The notes beneath the pieces were generated by a model. It was not told where the DNA came from. It did no database searches and saw nothing but the letters and a program-made list of their open reading frames with translations. Source: Planctomycetota bacterium (GTDB lineage Bacteria; Planctomycetota; JAPUJT01). From it: a stretch of 64,000 bases of DNA. Of this stretch, positions 1 to 8,276 are shown piece by piece. The position numbers and the translations under genes are program-made. The first letter of the stretch is position 1. Each line of letters opens with the position of its first letter. The stretch covers positions 1-64,000 of the forward strand of contig JAPUJT010000069.1 in the NCBI GenBank assembly GCA_027296055.1, read 5' to 3'.

Positions 1-302
1 TGGCTCCATCCTCCTCTGCCGCCTCCCCCAAACGCTCGCGACCGACCGCCGCCCACGAAACCCGCGAGAACGGTCGGTCTTTGGCTCCGTCGCCGTAGAT
101 CCTGACCCGATCGCGATGCATCATGAATAGTCTCGGCTAGCGCGGCGAGCACCCGATTGCGGAGACTCCATTTCGCTATGGGGATGTTGGGCGCGGGGAA
201 TACCGCTTTCTGGACCGTCGCGGGGACGTCCCCGGATAGAAACAGATCGACTACCGCATCAAGGGTTTCCTTGACGCGATCCACCTTCGACTTGGTTCCC
301 AT
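1..302 (-). CDS. Partial ArdC-like N-terminal domain protein (runs off window)
   Basis: The frame opens at an ATG at 302 and is still open at base 1. A GGAGG ribosome site lies about 5 bases upstream. The first 60 residues contain a 'FLSGDVPATV' segment and a 'WSLRNR' motif, which resemble the N-terminal ssDNA-binding domain of ArdC antirestriction and relaxase-associated proteins. After about residue 65 the translation turns into an R/G-rich string unlike that family, so a frameshift near base 110 or simple divergence is possible. ArdC-like proteins usually travel on plasmids and integrative elements, which would fit an accessory edge. The assignment rests on remembered motifs only. Confidence 0.42.
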   Translation of the reverse strand, partial: MGTKSKVDRVKETLDAVVDLFLSGDVPATVQKAVFPAPNIPIAKWSLRNRVLAALAETIHDASRSGQDLRRRSQRPTVLAGFVGGGRSRAFGGGGRGGWS

Positions 303-376
303 GGTTCCCTCCGTTTAGGAAGAGGGGTTAAGGAATGCAGTGGCCAGCGAACCAATACGCTAGCCTACTGACTGCC

Positions 377-405
377 AGTATCCCTGCACTGCGGGGAATT
401 GTCAA
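377..405 (-). promoter_or_regulatory. Sigma70-type promoter for the ArdC-like gene
   Basis: On the minus strand a perfect TTGACA (405-400) is followed after 17 bases by GATACT (382-377). This predicts a start near 370 and a 5' leader of about 68 bases before the ATG at 302. Orientation and distance fit the partial gene. Confidence 0.5.
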
Positions 406-766
406 GGGGAAAATATAAATAGCTCTTCCCTCGCGCCGCGCGTGCACGTTGCCATTAATGATGGAGTCGAGTCGAGACGGGATGGCAGATGGCGACGTCG
501 GATCGGTGTCATACCGGCAGCCGCGACGCGCAAAAAAGAGAGGGAGGAGCGATCCTCGCGGGGGATCTTGAAAAGGGCGCGCCGGGGGACCTTCGCCCGC
601 GCGCGACATCTAATAGTCAATCTGGATTCCGATGCGCCCACTTTTTCTTCTGGAAGTAGCGCCTTGTGGGAAACTGCTTCACGGGTCGGAGATTTGGGCC
701 ATACTATGCTTGACGGCTGCCCGCTGCGGCCTGGGCGGGTCGTTTGACAGATGGAGGAGGAGAGCG
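406..766. other. Intergenic stretch, no feature recognised
   Basis: Apart from an A/T-rich patch near 408-420, probably upstream promoter DNA of the minus-strand gene, I see nothing supportable here. Short reading frames on both strands give basic, low-complexity translations with no family resemblance and no ribosome site. Confidence 0.4.
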
Positions 767-1111
767 GTGAGTAAGAAGCTAAAGCGGCGAGATGGGAACG
801 GGAATCTACGACCGCTCACTCGTGAGCAAGCTCAGAAGGGGGCCCGGAACTCGGCCGCCAAGCGAGCTCTTGCTTCGGAGGCTCTGAAGGCGATCGAGCG
901 AGGAGAATATGTCAGGGTTGAAGGCGACGAGTCAGACGGTAAACCCTGCCCGCTTCTCGAGAGCGAGCAAAGAAAGAGGCGCGAGGAGCTGGGCGAACCC
1001 GAGCCGGAGCCTAAGTTCAAGGTTGTAGACGCGATCCCAGTTTCGCCTGACTTGCACCGACTTCAGCAGCTGGATCATGAACGTCGGGTGAGATTGCTTT
1101 CGGACGAGTAG
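767..1111 (+). CDS. Small charged hypothetical protein (114 aa)
   Basis: The GTG at 767 is preceded by GGAGGAG at good spacing. Upstream codons in the same frame look non-coding, so I place the start here rather than at 632. The product is very hydrophilic, with a Lys/Arg-rich N-terminus, a Glu/Arg-rich middle (around 'EQRKRREELGEPEPEP') and no membrane segment or signal peptide. I recognise no domain. It is divergent from the ArdC-like gene, with which it may share an accessory element. It could be a nucleic-acid-associated small protein, but nothing in the sequence proves that. Confidence 0.45.
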   Translation: MSKKLKRRDGNGNLRPLTREQAQKGARNSAAKRALASEALKAIERGEYVRVEGDESDGKPCPLLESEQRKRREELGEPEPEPKFKVVDAIPVSPDLHRLQQLDHERRVRLLSDE

Positions 1112-1338
1112 ACGGGAGCCAGGCCGTGCTTGAGCAGCCCGGAGAGGGTGAGACGGGGAATCTTTCACAGGAGCCCCTGAGCCGGCCTGGGGGGCGTACT
1201 AGGTATATGGCCGGCTCCCGCAGTTGGGTTGCACCAGAATCGGCGTTCTACCTTCGTGGCCGCCTGCCAAAACCTAGATCAGTATTTTGGGATGGGTGGG
1301 GGTGGTCGGGAGACCGCCTGAGCCGGCATTGACCAATC

Positions 1339-2703
1339 TCACCGGTCGCGCATTTCCTTCCTAAAATCATCGAAGATTCCTAGCCCGATCGAATAGGTGC
1401 ACATTCCCGCCAACAAAGACGTGAACCCCAAGATCACTATCCACCAATCTGAGAAATTGGTCTCGAACGCGGGGACCAGAAGTAGAAGAAGGAATTGCCC
1501 AGATCCAAATAGAACTGAGAAGACGATGGGACCCTTTTCCGCGTCCCAGATTGTAATGACGGAGGAAAAGATGAAGGCGAGAAAGAGTTCTGTGACCAGA
1601 ACCGCGATGGCCACCCTGTTCCAGGCGTTTCCCCAATGGCCAGTGAAGCCAACGTAGATGGATCCACCGATCAGCAGAAGTCCAACTACCATGAGGAAGA
1701 TGGCCTCTGGCAGTTGGCTTCGCCCCCATACGCCAATTTTTTCCCTCAGGCCTCGCTTCACCGCCGGAGCGAAGCCCTGTACCATCCGAGGGCCGGCATC
1801 AATGTGCCCTGCGCGCGTGGAAGGGGATTCCATTGGGGCGGTTCTGGGGGGCGTCTCCATCCTGCGCTGCTCGGCATCGGCAACCGCCGCGGCACGAAAA
1901 CGTAACGCCCGCCTGGCTGAATCCAGGGCGGAGTGGAGATCGGTCGCCGACGCATATCTCCGTCCCAGGTGGGCACAACACGCCCGATAGATCACATCCA
2001 ATTCTGCGTCGAGACCTATGGTGAGGTCGCTCGGGACGGCCACCCCCACGGGCAGCTTCCCTGTCAGCATCTCGAAGAAGAGGACCCCGAAGGCGAATAT
2101 ATCCGCTCGGGCGTCGATGTCCTTTTCACCACTCCGTTGCTCCGGCGACATGTAGGCAAGTGTGCCGGCAGCAGACGCAATCTCTTCGGTTTGCATCGTC
2201 TGCGACAAGAGAAGGTGAGCGCGTGAGTCATCTGCTACCTTTCCCAGTCCAAAGTCGGCAACCTTCACTCCGCCTTTCTTTGGCAGGAGGACATTTTCCG
2301 GCTTCAGGTCCCTGTGGACCACGCTGGCCTCATGCGCGAATCGCAACGCCGCGACGATACCGATCCCCAGTTCCAGCGCCCTCTCCGGCGGAATTGGCGC
2401 TTCGCGAGTGATGTAGTTCCTCAGATCTTCGCCCTCGACGTACTCCATGAGGAGGTAGGGCGGATCGTGATCCACATCGAGATCGATGACCTGGACGATT
2501 GATGGAGACTTCAGGTTGTATTGCAGGACTCCTTCCCGCCGCAGGCGATCGATGAAGCATTGGTCCGTCGGTATCTTCGCCGCGACGACCTTTTCCTTCA
2601 GGTCTACGTGCCGCGCGCGCCAGACCTGTCCGAAGCCGCCATGGCCGATCTTCTCCTCCAGAACGTAGGGTCCTATTCGGTCTCCCGTGGTGGGTGGGCT
2701 CAC
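1339..2703 (-). CDS. Membrane-anchored Hanks-type serine/threonine protein kinase
   Basis: 454 aa. The kinase domain spans about residues 10-265: glycine loop G20-x-G22-x-x-G25, ATP-binding lysine K43 in VAAK, catalytic HRDLKPEN with D132, and DFG at 150-152. All residues needed for catalysis are present, so it should be active. A polar linker (about 270-320) leads to a C-terminal region with four hydrophobic segments (about 325-445). No PASTA or other extracellular sensor follows, so any sensing would be through the membrane bundle itself. The start is a GTG at 2703 with GAGGAG about 9 bases upstream. No phosphatase or FHA gene lies nearby, so substrates are unknown. Confidence 0.9.
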   Translation of the reverse strand: MSPPTTGDRIGPYVLEEKIGHGGFGQVWRARHVDLKEKVVAAKIPTDQCFIDRLRREGVLQYNLKSPSIVQVIDLDVDHDPPYLLMEYVEGEDLRNYITREAPIPPERALELGIGIVAALRFAHEASVVHRDLKPENVLLPKKGGVKVADFGLGKVADDSRAHLLLSQTMQTEEIASAAGTLAYMSPEQRSGEKDIDARADIFAFGVLFFEMLTGKLPVGVAVPSDLTIGLDAELDVIYRACCAHLGRRYASATDLHSALDSARRALRFRAAAVADAEQRRMETPPRTAPMESPSTRAGHIDAGPRMVQGFAPAVKRGLREKIGVWGRSQLPEAIFLMVVGLLLIGGSIYVGFTGHWGNAWNRVAIAVLVTELFLAFIFSSVITIWDAEKGPIVFSVLFGSGQFLLLLLVPAFETNFSDWWIVILGFTSLLAGMCTYSIGLGIFDDFRKEMRDR

Positions 2704-2818
2704 GGACAGGGACTCCTCACCGCTGTGACGAAGTAACTAATTGGAACCGGGGACGGTCCCGATTCTATACCGCCATGGATGATAACTTCAAGGGTCGGGG
2801 AGTTGCCTCAGGGGAGGG

Positions 2819-2865
2819 TCATGACGCGCACCAAGCTCACCACGAAGCTGGGGGTTTGGTGCGCG
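2819..2865. repeat. Palindromic repeat, copy 1 (10-bp arms, 21-nt spacer)
   Basis: CGCGCACCAA (2825-2834) and TTGGTGCGCG (2856-2865) form a perfect 10-bp inverted repeat with a 21-nt centre. The element recurs at 46122-46168 with identical arms, an identical spacer length and 16 identical bases including one flank (TCATGACGCGCACCAA, opposite orientation). This copy lies 25 bases downstream of the minus-strand stop at 2890. There is no U-tract, so it is not a classic intrinsic terminator. It resembles a REP-like 3' hairpin. Confidence 0.65.
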
Positions 2866-2889
2866 GCACGGATCTCAGAGAGGTAGAGG

Positions 2890-3120
2890 CTACCAATCCT
2901 CATCCCCCCAGACAGGCAATTCGAGGCGTTCCTCCTGTGGCTTCTTCGGCTCTTCGCCTGTAAGCGACCGGTCATCCCCCGCGATATCCACCCCGAACCA
3001 GCCGAGGAAGAAATCGACGAACTCGCCTGGGCTGAAGCCTGCGCGAGCGCCCGCTAGGAGGACGAAGACTCCAGCCTCGATGTCGAAGGCGTGCTTACGG
3101 GACGCGACCGAGGTTGCCGT
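2890..3120 (-). pseudogene. 3' remnant of a truncated gene (no start codon)
   Basis: Downstream of the metzincin stop an alternative minus-strand frame reads KHAFDIEAGVF, then GARAGFSPGEFVDFF and an acidic tail ending at TAG (2892-2890). The amphipathic, well-mixed composition looks like genuine protein. The frame is closed upstream by TGA at 3123-3121, and no ATG, GTG or TTG precedes the convincing part. The most economical reading is the C-terminal piece (about 70 codons) of a small conserved protein whose 5' part was lost when the metzincin gene end was joined to it. I do not recognise the family with certainty. Confidence 0.45.
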
Positions 3121-4723
3121 TCAGGCGCGATAGGTTCGCGCTGGAGAATCGGACGGCGAGGTTCGAGGCCCAGTCGAGGGATGACCAGGACCTCATGATG
3201 TTGAGGCTGCTGGAGTCATCGTGAGGCAGCCCGACCGAGTGGCCAACCTCGTGGGAGTTCACGACGGCCAGTGCATGGGCCCAGTCCTCCAGCACGTTTC
3301 TTACCCAGAGGAACCGGCTATCTTGCGTCGGGTCCGTCCCCAGGACATACGTCCCGTCCACGTAGGGTAGATCCGCCGAACCCAGACCGGGCGTGAGATA
3401 GGAGTTTAGCCCGTAGATCCCGCCGCTGAAGACTCCGAGGGGAACCCCGATGCTGCAGTCGTCTTCCCGGTTCGCGTTCCCAAGATCGTACCAGGCGGCG
3501 CCCCAGTACAACGGGTGAGTGAGCCCAATGCACATCCGACTGATGGATACCCTGATGGCGCCCGGCGGACGGATGGCCACGAAGGAGATCTTGTAAGCGC
3601 CCGATACGGGGGATCCGTATCCCGGATCGCGCAGGTACTTCTTGCCCGTATGCCCGAGGAGCCGTCCGATGACCAGGTCTCGGGAGTATCGAGCCACCGT
3701 CGGGTCGGATCCGCGCAGACCATGGGCTCCGAGGTCGGAGTTGAACGTGCCAAACGTGTCGAAGTCGATGAACCAGATATCGCTATCGAGATCCGGGCGG
3801 AAACGGCCCGTCACCGGGCCGGCGCCGGGGACGAACCGATACTCGAAGACCTGGTCGGAATAGATGGAGGTGAACGAGAGCGGAGCGGATGGGAAGGACG
3901 ACCCGGGGGACAAGACCTGTCCGTAGATGTCGAGAATCCCGGACCTCAGGACGAATCGCATTTCCAGGTCCCAGGTGAACGGGGACGGGGGCGTGTAGCG
4001 AAGAGTCCTGTCCGCATCGGAAAGGACGATCGTCCCTGCCTCCTGCGTGTAGGTCGGTCCCATGTGTCGGTTCCGATCCCGGAAGACAGCGAACGTATCC
4101 GAGCTGGTACCCTGGTGAATGATGCTCGTGGGGAGGAGGGACTGTGCAAACCGGAATACGACCTCGTTGTTGGTTGCGTTGTAGTAGGAGTCGGTGACCG
4201 AGATCACCTCGTGCGGGGGAAGATTCAGGTTGTCGAGGAAAAAGGGCGAAGAGATGCCCGGGATCCCCGCGGAGGCATCGAAGGGCAGGACTCTCACGAT
4301 CACGCCGGAGTACTGCTGCAAGCCGAGATCGGCCACGGAATCCCAGACGAATGTGTGGGGCACGCCAGGGGGCGGCGAGGTCGTGAGGGAGTTGACTCCC
4401 TCGCTCGCGGCGGTGGGGAACTCGGTTGCGGGCTGGTAGGTGCCCCCGCCATCGGTGGAGAAGGAGACCTCGATGAATGCCGGTTCGGACGTCCATTCCA
4501 CGAGCAGGTACGTGATGTACACGTTGCCCGAGTAGGTGCCCCCGCCGGGGGAAGTGATCGTCGCCTCTGGCACGACGGGCAGCGGTGTCTGCTGCCTTCT
4601 ACCGCTGGACTTGTTGCAGCTTCCCAGGCCGATGGAGATCAGAAGCCCGGCGAGAGCGGCGACAATCGGGACAATTCGGACTATGGCCATGGCCTTCAGG
4701 TTCTTGATGGGTCTCTCCCTCAT
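3095..4723 (-). CDS. Metzincin-type zinc metallopeptidase lipoprotein
   Basis: 542 aa from the ATG at 4723. The frame runs further upstream, but that part lies inside the methyltransferase gene and is discarded. The N-terminus is a lipoprotein signal with a hydrophobic core and a lipobox-like 'GLGSC' near residue 31. The middle is long and beta-rich with an Ig-like, Thr/Ser/Gly-rich character. Near the C-terminus HEVGHSVGLPH (491-501) gives the extended metzincin zinc site HExxHxxGxxH, followed nine residues later by M510 in 'NIM', a plausible Met-turn. It is therefore probably a periplasmic or surface protease related to matrixin or archaemetzincin-like M10/M54/M12 families. The substrate is unknown. 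Confidence 0.75.
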   Translation of the reverse strand: MRERPIKNLKAMAIVRIVPIVAALAGLLISIGLGSCNKSSGRRQQTPLPVVPEATITSPGGGTYSGNVYITYLLVEWTSEPAFIEVSFSTDGGGTYQPATEFPTAASEGVNSLTTSPPPGVPHTFVWDSVADLGLQQYSGVIVRVLPFDASAGIPGISSPFFLDNLNLPPHEVISVTDSYYNATNNEVVFRFAQSLLPTSIIHQGTSSDTFAVFRDRNRHMGPTYTQEAGTIVLSDADRTLRYTPPSPFTWDLEMRFVLRSGILDIYGQVLSPGSSFPSAPLSFTSIYSDQVFEYRFVPGAGPVTGRFRPDLDSDIWFIDFDTFGTFNSDLGAHGLRGSDPTVARYSRDLVIGRLLGHTGKKYLRDPGYGSPVSGAYKISFVAIRPPGAIRVSISRMCIGLTHPLYWGAAWYDLGNANREDDCSIGVPLGVFSGGIYGLNSYLTPGLGSADLPYVDGTYVLGTDPTQDSRFLWVRNVLEDWAHALAVVNSHEVGHSVGLPHDDSSSLNIMRSWSSLDWASNLAVRFSSANLSRLNGNLGRVP

Positions 4724-4767
4724 CTTGACGGGGGACCATTCTAATCGGGACAGATCCCCGTAGTCAA

Positions 4768-6042
4768 TCAGGCGGGCTTGATGAGCCCGATCACGGCCTC
4801 CGTCTTCACTCGCGCCTCGATCCCCTCTCCTCGGGACGATCGTCCCAGGGGCAGCACCCTCTTGTCTCGATCGAGGTGCCTTTCCCTGGAGCCGACGGAA
4901 CGGAATCCTATCGAACAGGCCAGTTCGGTGACGACCCGGGGCGTGTCCACGTCGACCCCGCGCACGCGGGAGCTGCCGACGACCCAGACGATGGCCCGCC
5001 CGGGCCGGAGCACCCTGTGGCACTCTCCGAGGACCCTCTGGAGATCCTTGAAGTAGCGGGCCATGTGGAGCGATCGGCGCCGATCCACCTTGGCGACTCT
5101 CTCCACGGAGTCCGCCGAGGCGCCGGGCGGAGGTTCCGTTTCCTCCCCTATCGTCTCGGCGCCAAGATAGGTCCGGCGAAGACGTGTGAGAAAGTCGAGA
5201 CCGTAGCCGAGCCAGTTGAGCGTGAACTTGTGCGCACGTACGTAGTCGACGGCGCTGGAATAAGGTGGCGACGTGAGAATCAGATCGACGCTGTTCGATC
5301 GGATCGGCAGATTTCGCGCATCCGCGCGGAAGATCATCGCCTCTCCCTTGGAGTGGAAGATCGATTCGAGGATCTCCCTCGCCTTTCGGAATTTTCGCTC
5401 GAATTCCTGCCGGACGGGACGCACTTTCTTGGCCCGATCTCGATGAGGACGGGAGTGGGCCAGATCTCGGGCGAGGGATACGCCCGCGCTCTTGGCCACG
5501 ATGGTCGAGGAAAAGACGACCTGAAGGAATCGTCGGATGGCCGGGTCCGCCACCGGCTGGATGGCGGCAATGAGACCCGCCAGATCGTTTGCCGTCTCGG
5601 GAAGGAACCAGTACTCCCGGAACTCCCTCAACTTCTCATCGGAGACGTCGGGTGGGGCCGACTTCTCGGCGCGTTCCATGACCTCTTCGTACACCGACTG
5701 GACCTGATCAGGGTCGAGAGGGGTCGCCTTGGCGCTGGAGATCAGTACCGCGAGCGGATCCAGATCGGAGCCAATCCCCGTACGGCCCCTCTGGATCGCC
5801 TCCACGAGAACCGTGCCGGACCCGACCAGAGGATCCAGGACGGTTTCGCCCGGTTCCGTGAGACCTTCGATGAAGAGGGCGGGGATCTGGGGGGGAAACC
5901 TGGCGGGAAAGGGATGGAGAGAATGCGTCGCGTAGTCGCCGGGAATGCCAACAAAGGAGAGATCGGTGGCGATGAGCGATCGCAGCCTCGCCTCGATCGA
6001 ATCCGAGACGGCCGTCTCCTTCGGCGTTCCATCGGGAACCAT
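4768..6042 (-). CDS. Solitary DNA methyltransferase, N4-cytosine/N6-adenine type
   Basis: 424 aa. Motif I-like DPLVGSGT is at 70-77 (SAM binding) and the catalytic motif IV TSPPY is at 257-261. TSPPY is usual for N4-cytosine enzymes. The lead-in 'HSLHPFPARFPPQIP' is typical of the N6_N4_Mtase branch. A GGGGAG ribosome site precedes the ATG at 6042. No restriction endonuclease or specificity subunit is next to it, so it appears to be an orphan methylase. It lies 26 bases after the lipoyl-transferase gene on the same strand and may be co-transcribed. Methylation of RNA instead of DNA cannot be excluded from sequence alone. Confidence 0.75.
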   Translation of the reverse strand: MVPDGTPKETAVSDSIEARLRSLIATDLSFVGIPGDYATHSLHPFPARFPPQIPALFIEGLTEPGETVLDPLVGSGTVLVEAIQRGRTGIGSDLDPLAVLISSAKATPLDPDQVQSVYEEVMERAEKSAPPDVSDEKLREFREYWFLPETANDLAGLIAAIQPVADPAIRRFLQVVFSSTIVAKSAGVSLARDLAHSRPHRDRAKKVRPVRQEFERKFRKAREILESIFHSKGEAMIFRADARNLPIRSNSVDLILTSPPYSSAVDYVRAHKFTLNWLGYGLDFLTRLRRTYLGAETIGEETEPPPGASADSVERVAKVDRRRSLHMARYFKDLQRVLGECHRVLRPGRAIVWVVGSSRVRGVDVDTPRVVTELACSIGFRSVGSRERHLDRDKRVLPLGRSSRGEGIEARVKTEAVIGLIKPA

Positions 6043-6068
6043 GCTCCCCTATCCCCCCTTTCCCGTGG

Positions 6069-6797
6069 TTAGCGTGGAAGAAGTTCGGTTTCGGGCCTCG
6101 CCGTCTGGCATCTCTCCTCGGCGGCTCGCCATTCCTCATCGGTGAGCACCGCGGCGTCGCCTTTCATGCCCAGTCCTTCGGTGAACCCTGCAATCAATCC
6201 ATGAGCGGCTTCGTCGACCGAGACGGTGCGTCCGAGAGCATCACGGAGAGTCGTTCCGGTGGGCGCGTAGGGATGGGGTTCGAGAGGAAGGACGCCATGG
6301 ACGAGCACGCGGCCCCTCTTTCTCCTCTGCGCCATCCCGACCAGCTTGCTCCCCCCATGCATCAGATCCGAGCCGCATCGGGCCTCGTAACAGATTCCTT
6401 CCGACTCGATCGGTGGACCGTTCCAGGGTCGGGTCTCCACCCCGAGCCCACGAAGGCCGAAGGCAATCGCCCGCTGGATCGTCTCGTAAGGGATGAGTGG
6501 ATTTCGTTCGAAGGCTCCGAGCTCGAGAGAGAAGGCCACGGCGAAGGTCAGCTCGATGTGGTGGTAGATCGCTCCGCCTCCCGTGCAACGACGAACGCAG
6601 GGGGCATCTTCCGGCAGACCTGGCGGGACGGCGCGCTGGAAGCGACCGAGGGAGATAGCGGGAGGCGCCCACTGGTAGAGTCGAAGCGTCGGGCGAGGAT
6701 CGATCCCGCGCAGAAGCACTTCGTCCACGGCCATGTTCCAGAACGGGTCACCCGGTCCGTCGCGGATGATCCTCCAGGCCGAGCCCGATTCGATCAT
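6069..6797 (-). CDS. Lipoate-protein ligase / octanoyltransferase family (LipM/LplA-like)
   Basis: 242 aa of the BPL/LPL fold. RRCTGGGAIYH (69-79) is the substrate loop of lipoate ligases and octanoyltransferases. A GICYEA segment with C136 and a lysine in 'GSKLVG' (K151) match the LipM-type layout (acyl-Cys intermediate plus conserved Lys). It overlaps gcvPB by 4 bases (ATGA) and so is translationally coupled to the glycine cleavage genes. The obvious job is to octanoylate or lipoylate GcvH at K62. Whether it is LipM (octanoyl-ACP) or LplA (free lipoate, ATP) is not decided. The protein is short for LplA with its C-terminal domain, which favours a transferase. Confidence 0.82.
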   Translation of the reverse strand: MIESGSAWRIIRDGPGDPFWNMAVDEVLLRGIDPRPTLRLYQWAPPAISLGRFQRAVPPGLPEDAPCVRRCTGGGAIYHHIELTFAVAFSLELGAFERNPLIPYETIQRAIAFGLRGLGVETRPWNGPPIESEGICYEARCGSDLMHGGSKLVGMAQRRKRGRVLVHGVLPLEPHPYAPTGTTLRDALGRTVSVDEAAHGLIAGFTEGLGMKGDAAVLTDEEWRAAEERCQTARPETELLPR

Positions 6798-8275
6798 GAG
6801 GATCGTCTCCAGCGAAGGCGAGGATTGCGGGCCGCGGCGACCTCGTCGGGCCGCGAGATCGGCATCCTCCTGGGGGCCCCCATCACGAGCTCGGGCCGCT
6901 TCTGCGACTCATCCGCGATCTGGATCATCGCCTTGGCAAAAAGATCGAGCGTCTCCTTCCCTTCCGTCTCCGTCGGCTCGATCATCAGGCACTCGGGGAC
7001 GATCAACGGGAAGTAAATCGTCGGGGGATGGAATCCGAGATCCAGGAGCCGCTTGGCGATGTCGAGGGCGCGCACGCCCTTCTCCTTCTGGCGGGAGGCG
7101 CTGAAGACCGCCTCGTGCATGCAGGGTCCTTCGAAGGGGGCGTCGTAGCTCTCCCGCAGAAGGCTCAGGAGATAATTGGCGTTCAGGACCGCCTGACGGG
7201 ATATCTCCCTCAAGGTCTCCGGCGAGTGGCTGCGGATGTACGTGTAGGCTCGGACGACCATGCCGGTGTGACCGTAGTGAGACTTCACCTTGCCGATGGT
7301 CGAGGGCCGATCGAAGTTCAGCCGGAATTCCTCATCCTCCTTCTCGATCAGGGGCACGGGGAGGAAGGGCGCGAGGGCGTCGATCACGCCCACCGGGCCG
7401 CAACCCGGGCCGCCCCCTCCGTGCGGGGTCGAGAACGTCTTGTGGAGGTTGAAGTGCATCACGTCAACACCGAAGTCTCCCGGTCGAGCGATCCCCAGGA
7501 GAGCATTCAGATTGGCTCCATCCATGTAGAGCATCGCCCCTTCTCCGTGGAGGATCTTGGCGATCTCTTCGATATTTCGCTCGAAGAGACCGAGCGTGTT
7601 CGGGTTCGTGATCATCAAGGCCACCGTGCGCCGATCCACCTTCTTGCGGAAGTCGTCCAGATCGACGAGCCCGTCCTTGCCCGAGCGCACTTCGAGAGTG
7701 CGGAAGCCGACAATGCTGCAGGAGGCGGGATTGGTTCCATGGGCCGAATCGGGGATCAGCACCGTGTCCCGTTTCTCCCCTCGGTCACGGTAGTAGGCGC
7801 GAAGGATCATCAGGCTCGTCAGCTCGCCGTGGGCGCCGGCCGCTGGCTGGAGCGTGATGTGTGGGAGCCCGGAAATCTCCGACAGGATCCTCTCGAGCTC
7901 CCAAAAGATCTGGAGGACGCCCTGGACCTGGGCCGGGTCCTGCAGAGGGTGCGTATCGCGGAATCCGGGTAGGTTGGCGACCGCTTCGTTCACCTTGGGG
8001 TTGTATTTCATCGTGCAGGAGCCGAGCGGGTAGAAGTGGCTGTCGATCGAGAAGTTCTTCCGGGAGAGCCAGACGTAGTGTCGGGCCGTCTGCAGCTCCG
8101 AGACCTCCGGCAGGTCCGCGGGAGACTCCCGGAGGAAGCGCTTCGGTACCATCGCGTCCACGCGCTTCTCCGGGACGTCGGGTTCCGGCAGCGTGCTCCC
8201 TCGACGGCCGGGACGGCCGATCTCGAAGATCAGGGGGGTCTCTGATGAAGTGTCGTCCAGGTCGCCCATACTCAT
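6794..8275 (-). CDS. gcvPB: Glycine dehydrogenase (decarboxylating) subunit 2
   Basis: 493 aa, the C-terminal half of P-protein in organisms with split GcvP. The PLP-binding lysine is K279 in NLHKTFSTPHGGGG, the hallmark segment. 'GSCTMKYNPK' near residue 85 is also characteristic. With GcvPA it decarboxylates glycine and passes the aminomethyl group to lipoyl-GcvH. The start lies two bases past the gcvPA stop and the end overlaps the ligase gene, so the gene is inside the riboswitch-controlled operon. Length is normal for the family. Confidence 0.95.
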   Translation of the reverse strand: MSMGDLDDTSSETPLIFEIGRPGRRGSTLPEPDVPEKRVDAMVPKRFLRESPADLPEVSELQTARHYVWLSRKNFSIDSHFYPLGSCTMKYNPKVNEAVANLPGFRDTHPLQDPAQVQGVLQIFWELERILSEISGLPHITLQPAAGAHGELTSLMILRAYYRDRGEKRDTVLIPDSAHGTNPASCSIVGFRTLEVRSGKDGLVDLDDFRKKVDRRTVALMITNPNTLGLFERNIEEIAKILHGEGAMLYMDGANLNALLGIARPGDFGVDVMHFNLHKTFSTPHGGGGPGCGPVGVIDALAPFLPVPLIEKEDEEFRLNFDRPSTIGKVKSHYGHTGMVVRAYTYIRSHSPETLREISRQAVLNANYLLSLLRESYDAPFEGPCMHEAVFSASRQKEKGVRALDIAKRLLDLGFHPPTIYFPLIVPECLMIEPTETEGKETLDLFAKAMIQIADESQKRPELVMGAPRRMPISRPDEVAAARNPRLRWRRSS

Positions 8276-8276
8276 C

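Noticed and set aside
1113-1327. Short inverted repeat (GGGAGCC...GGCTCCC) and direct repeat (CCTGAGCCGGC) between the small gene and the kinase
   Set aside because: Arms are 7-12 bases with GC-rich composition and about 85 bases apart, with no target duplication; chance is likely in this base composition.
4724-5023. N-terminal 100 codons of the metzincin frame upstream of 4723
   Set aside because: They lie inside the methyltransferase gene on the same strand and translate to an Arg/Gly-rich string; the lipoprotein signal begins at 4723.
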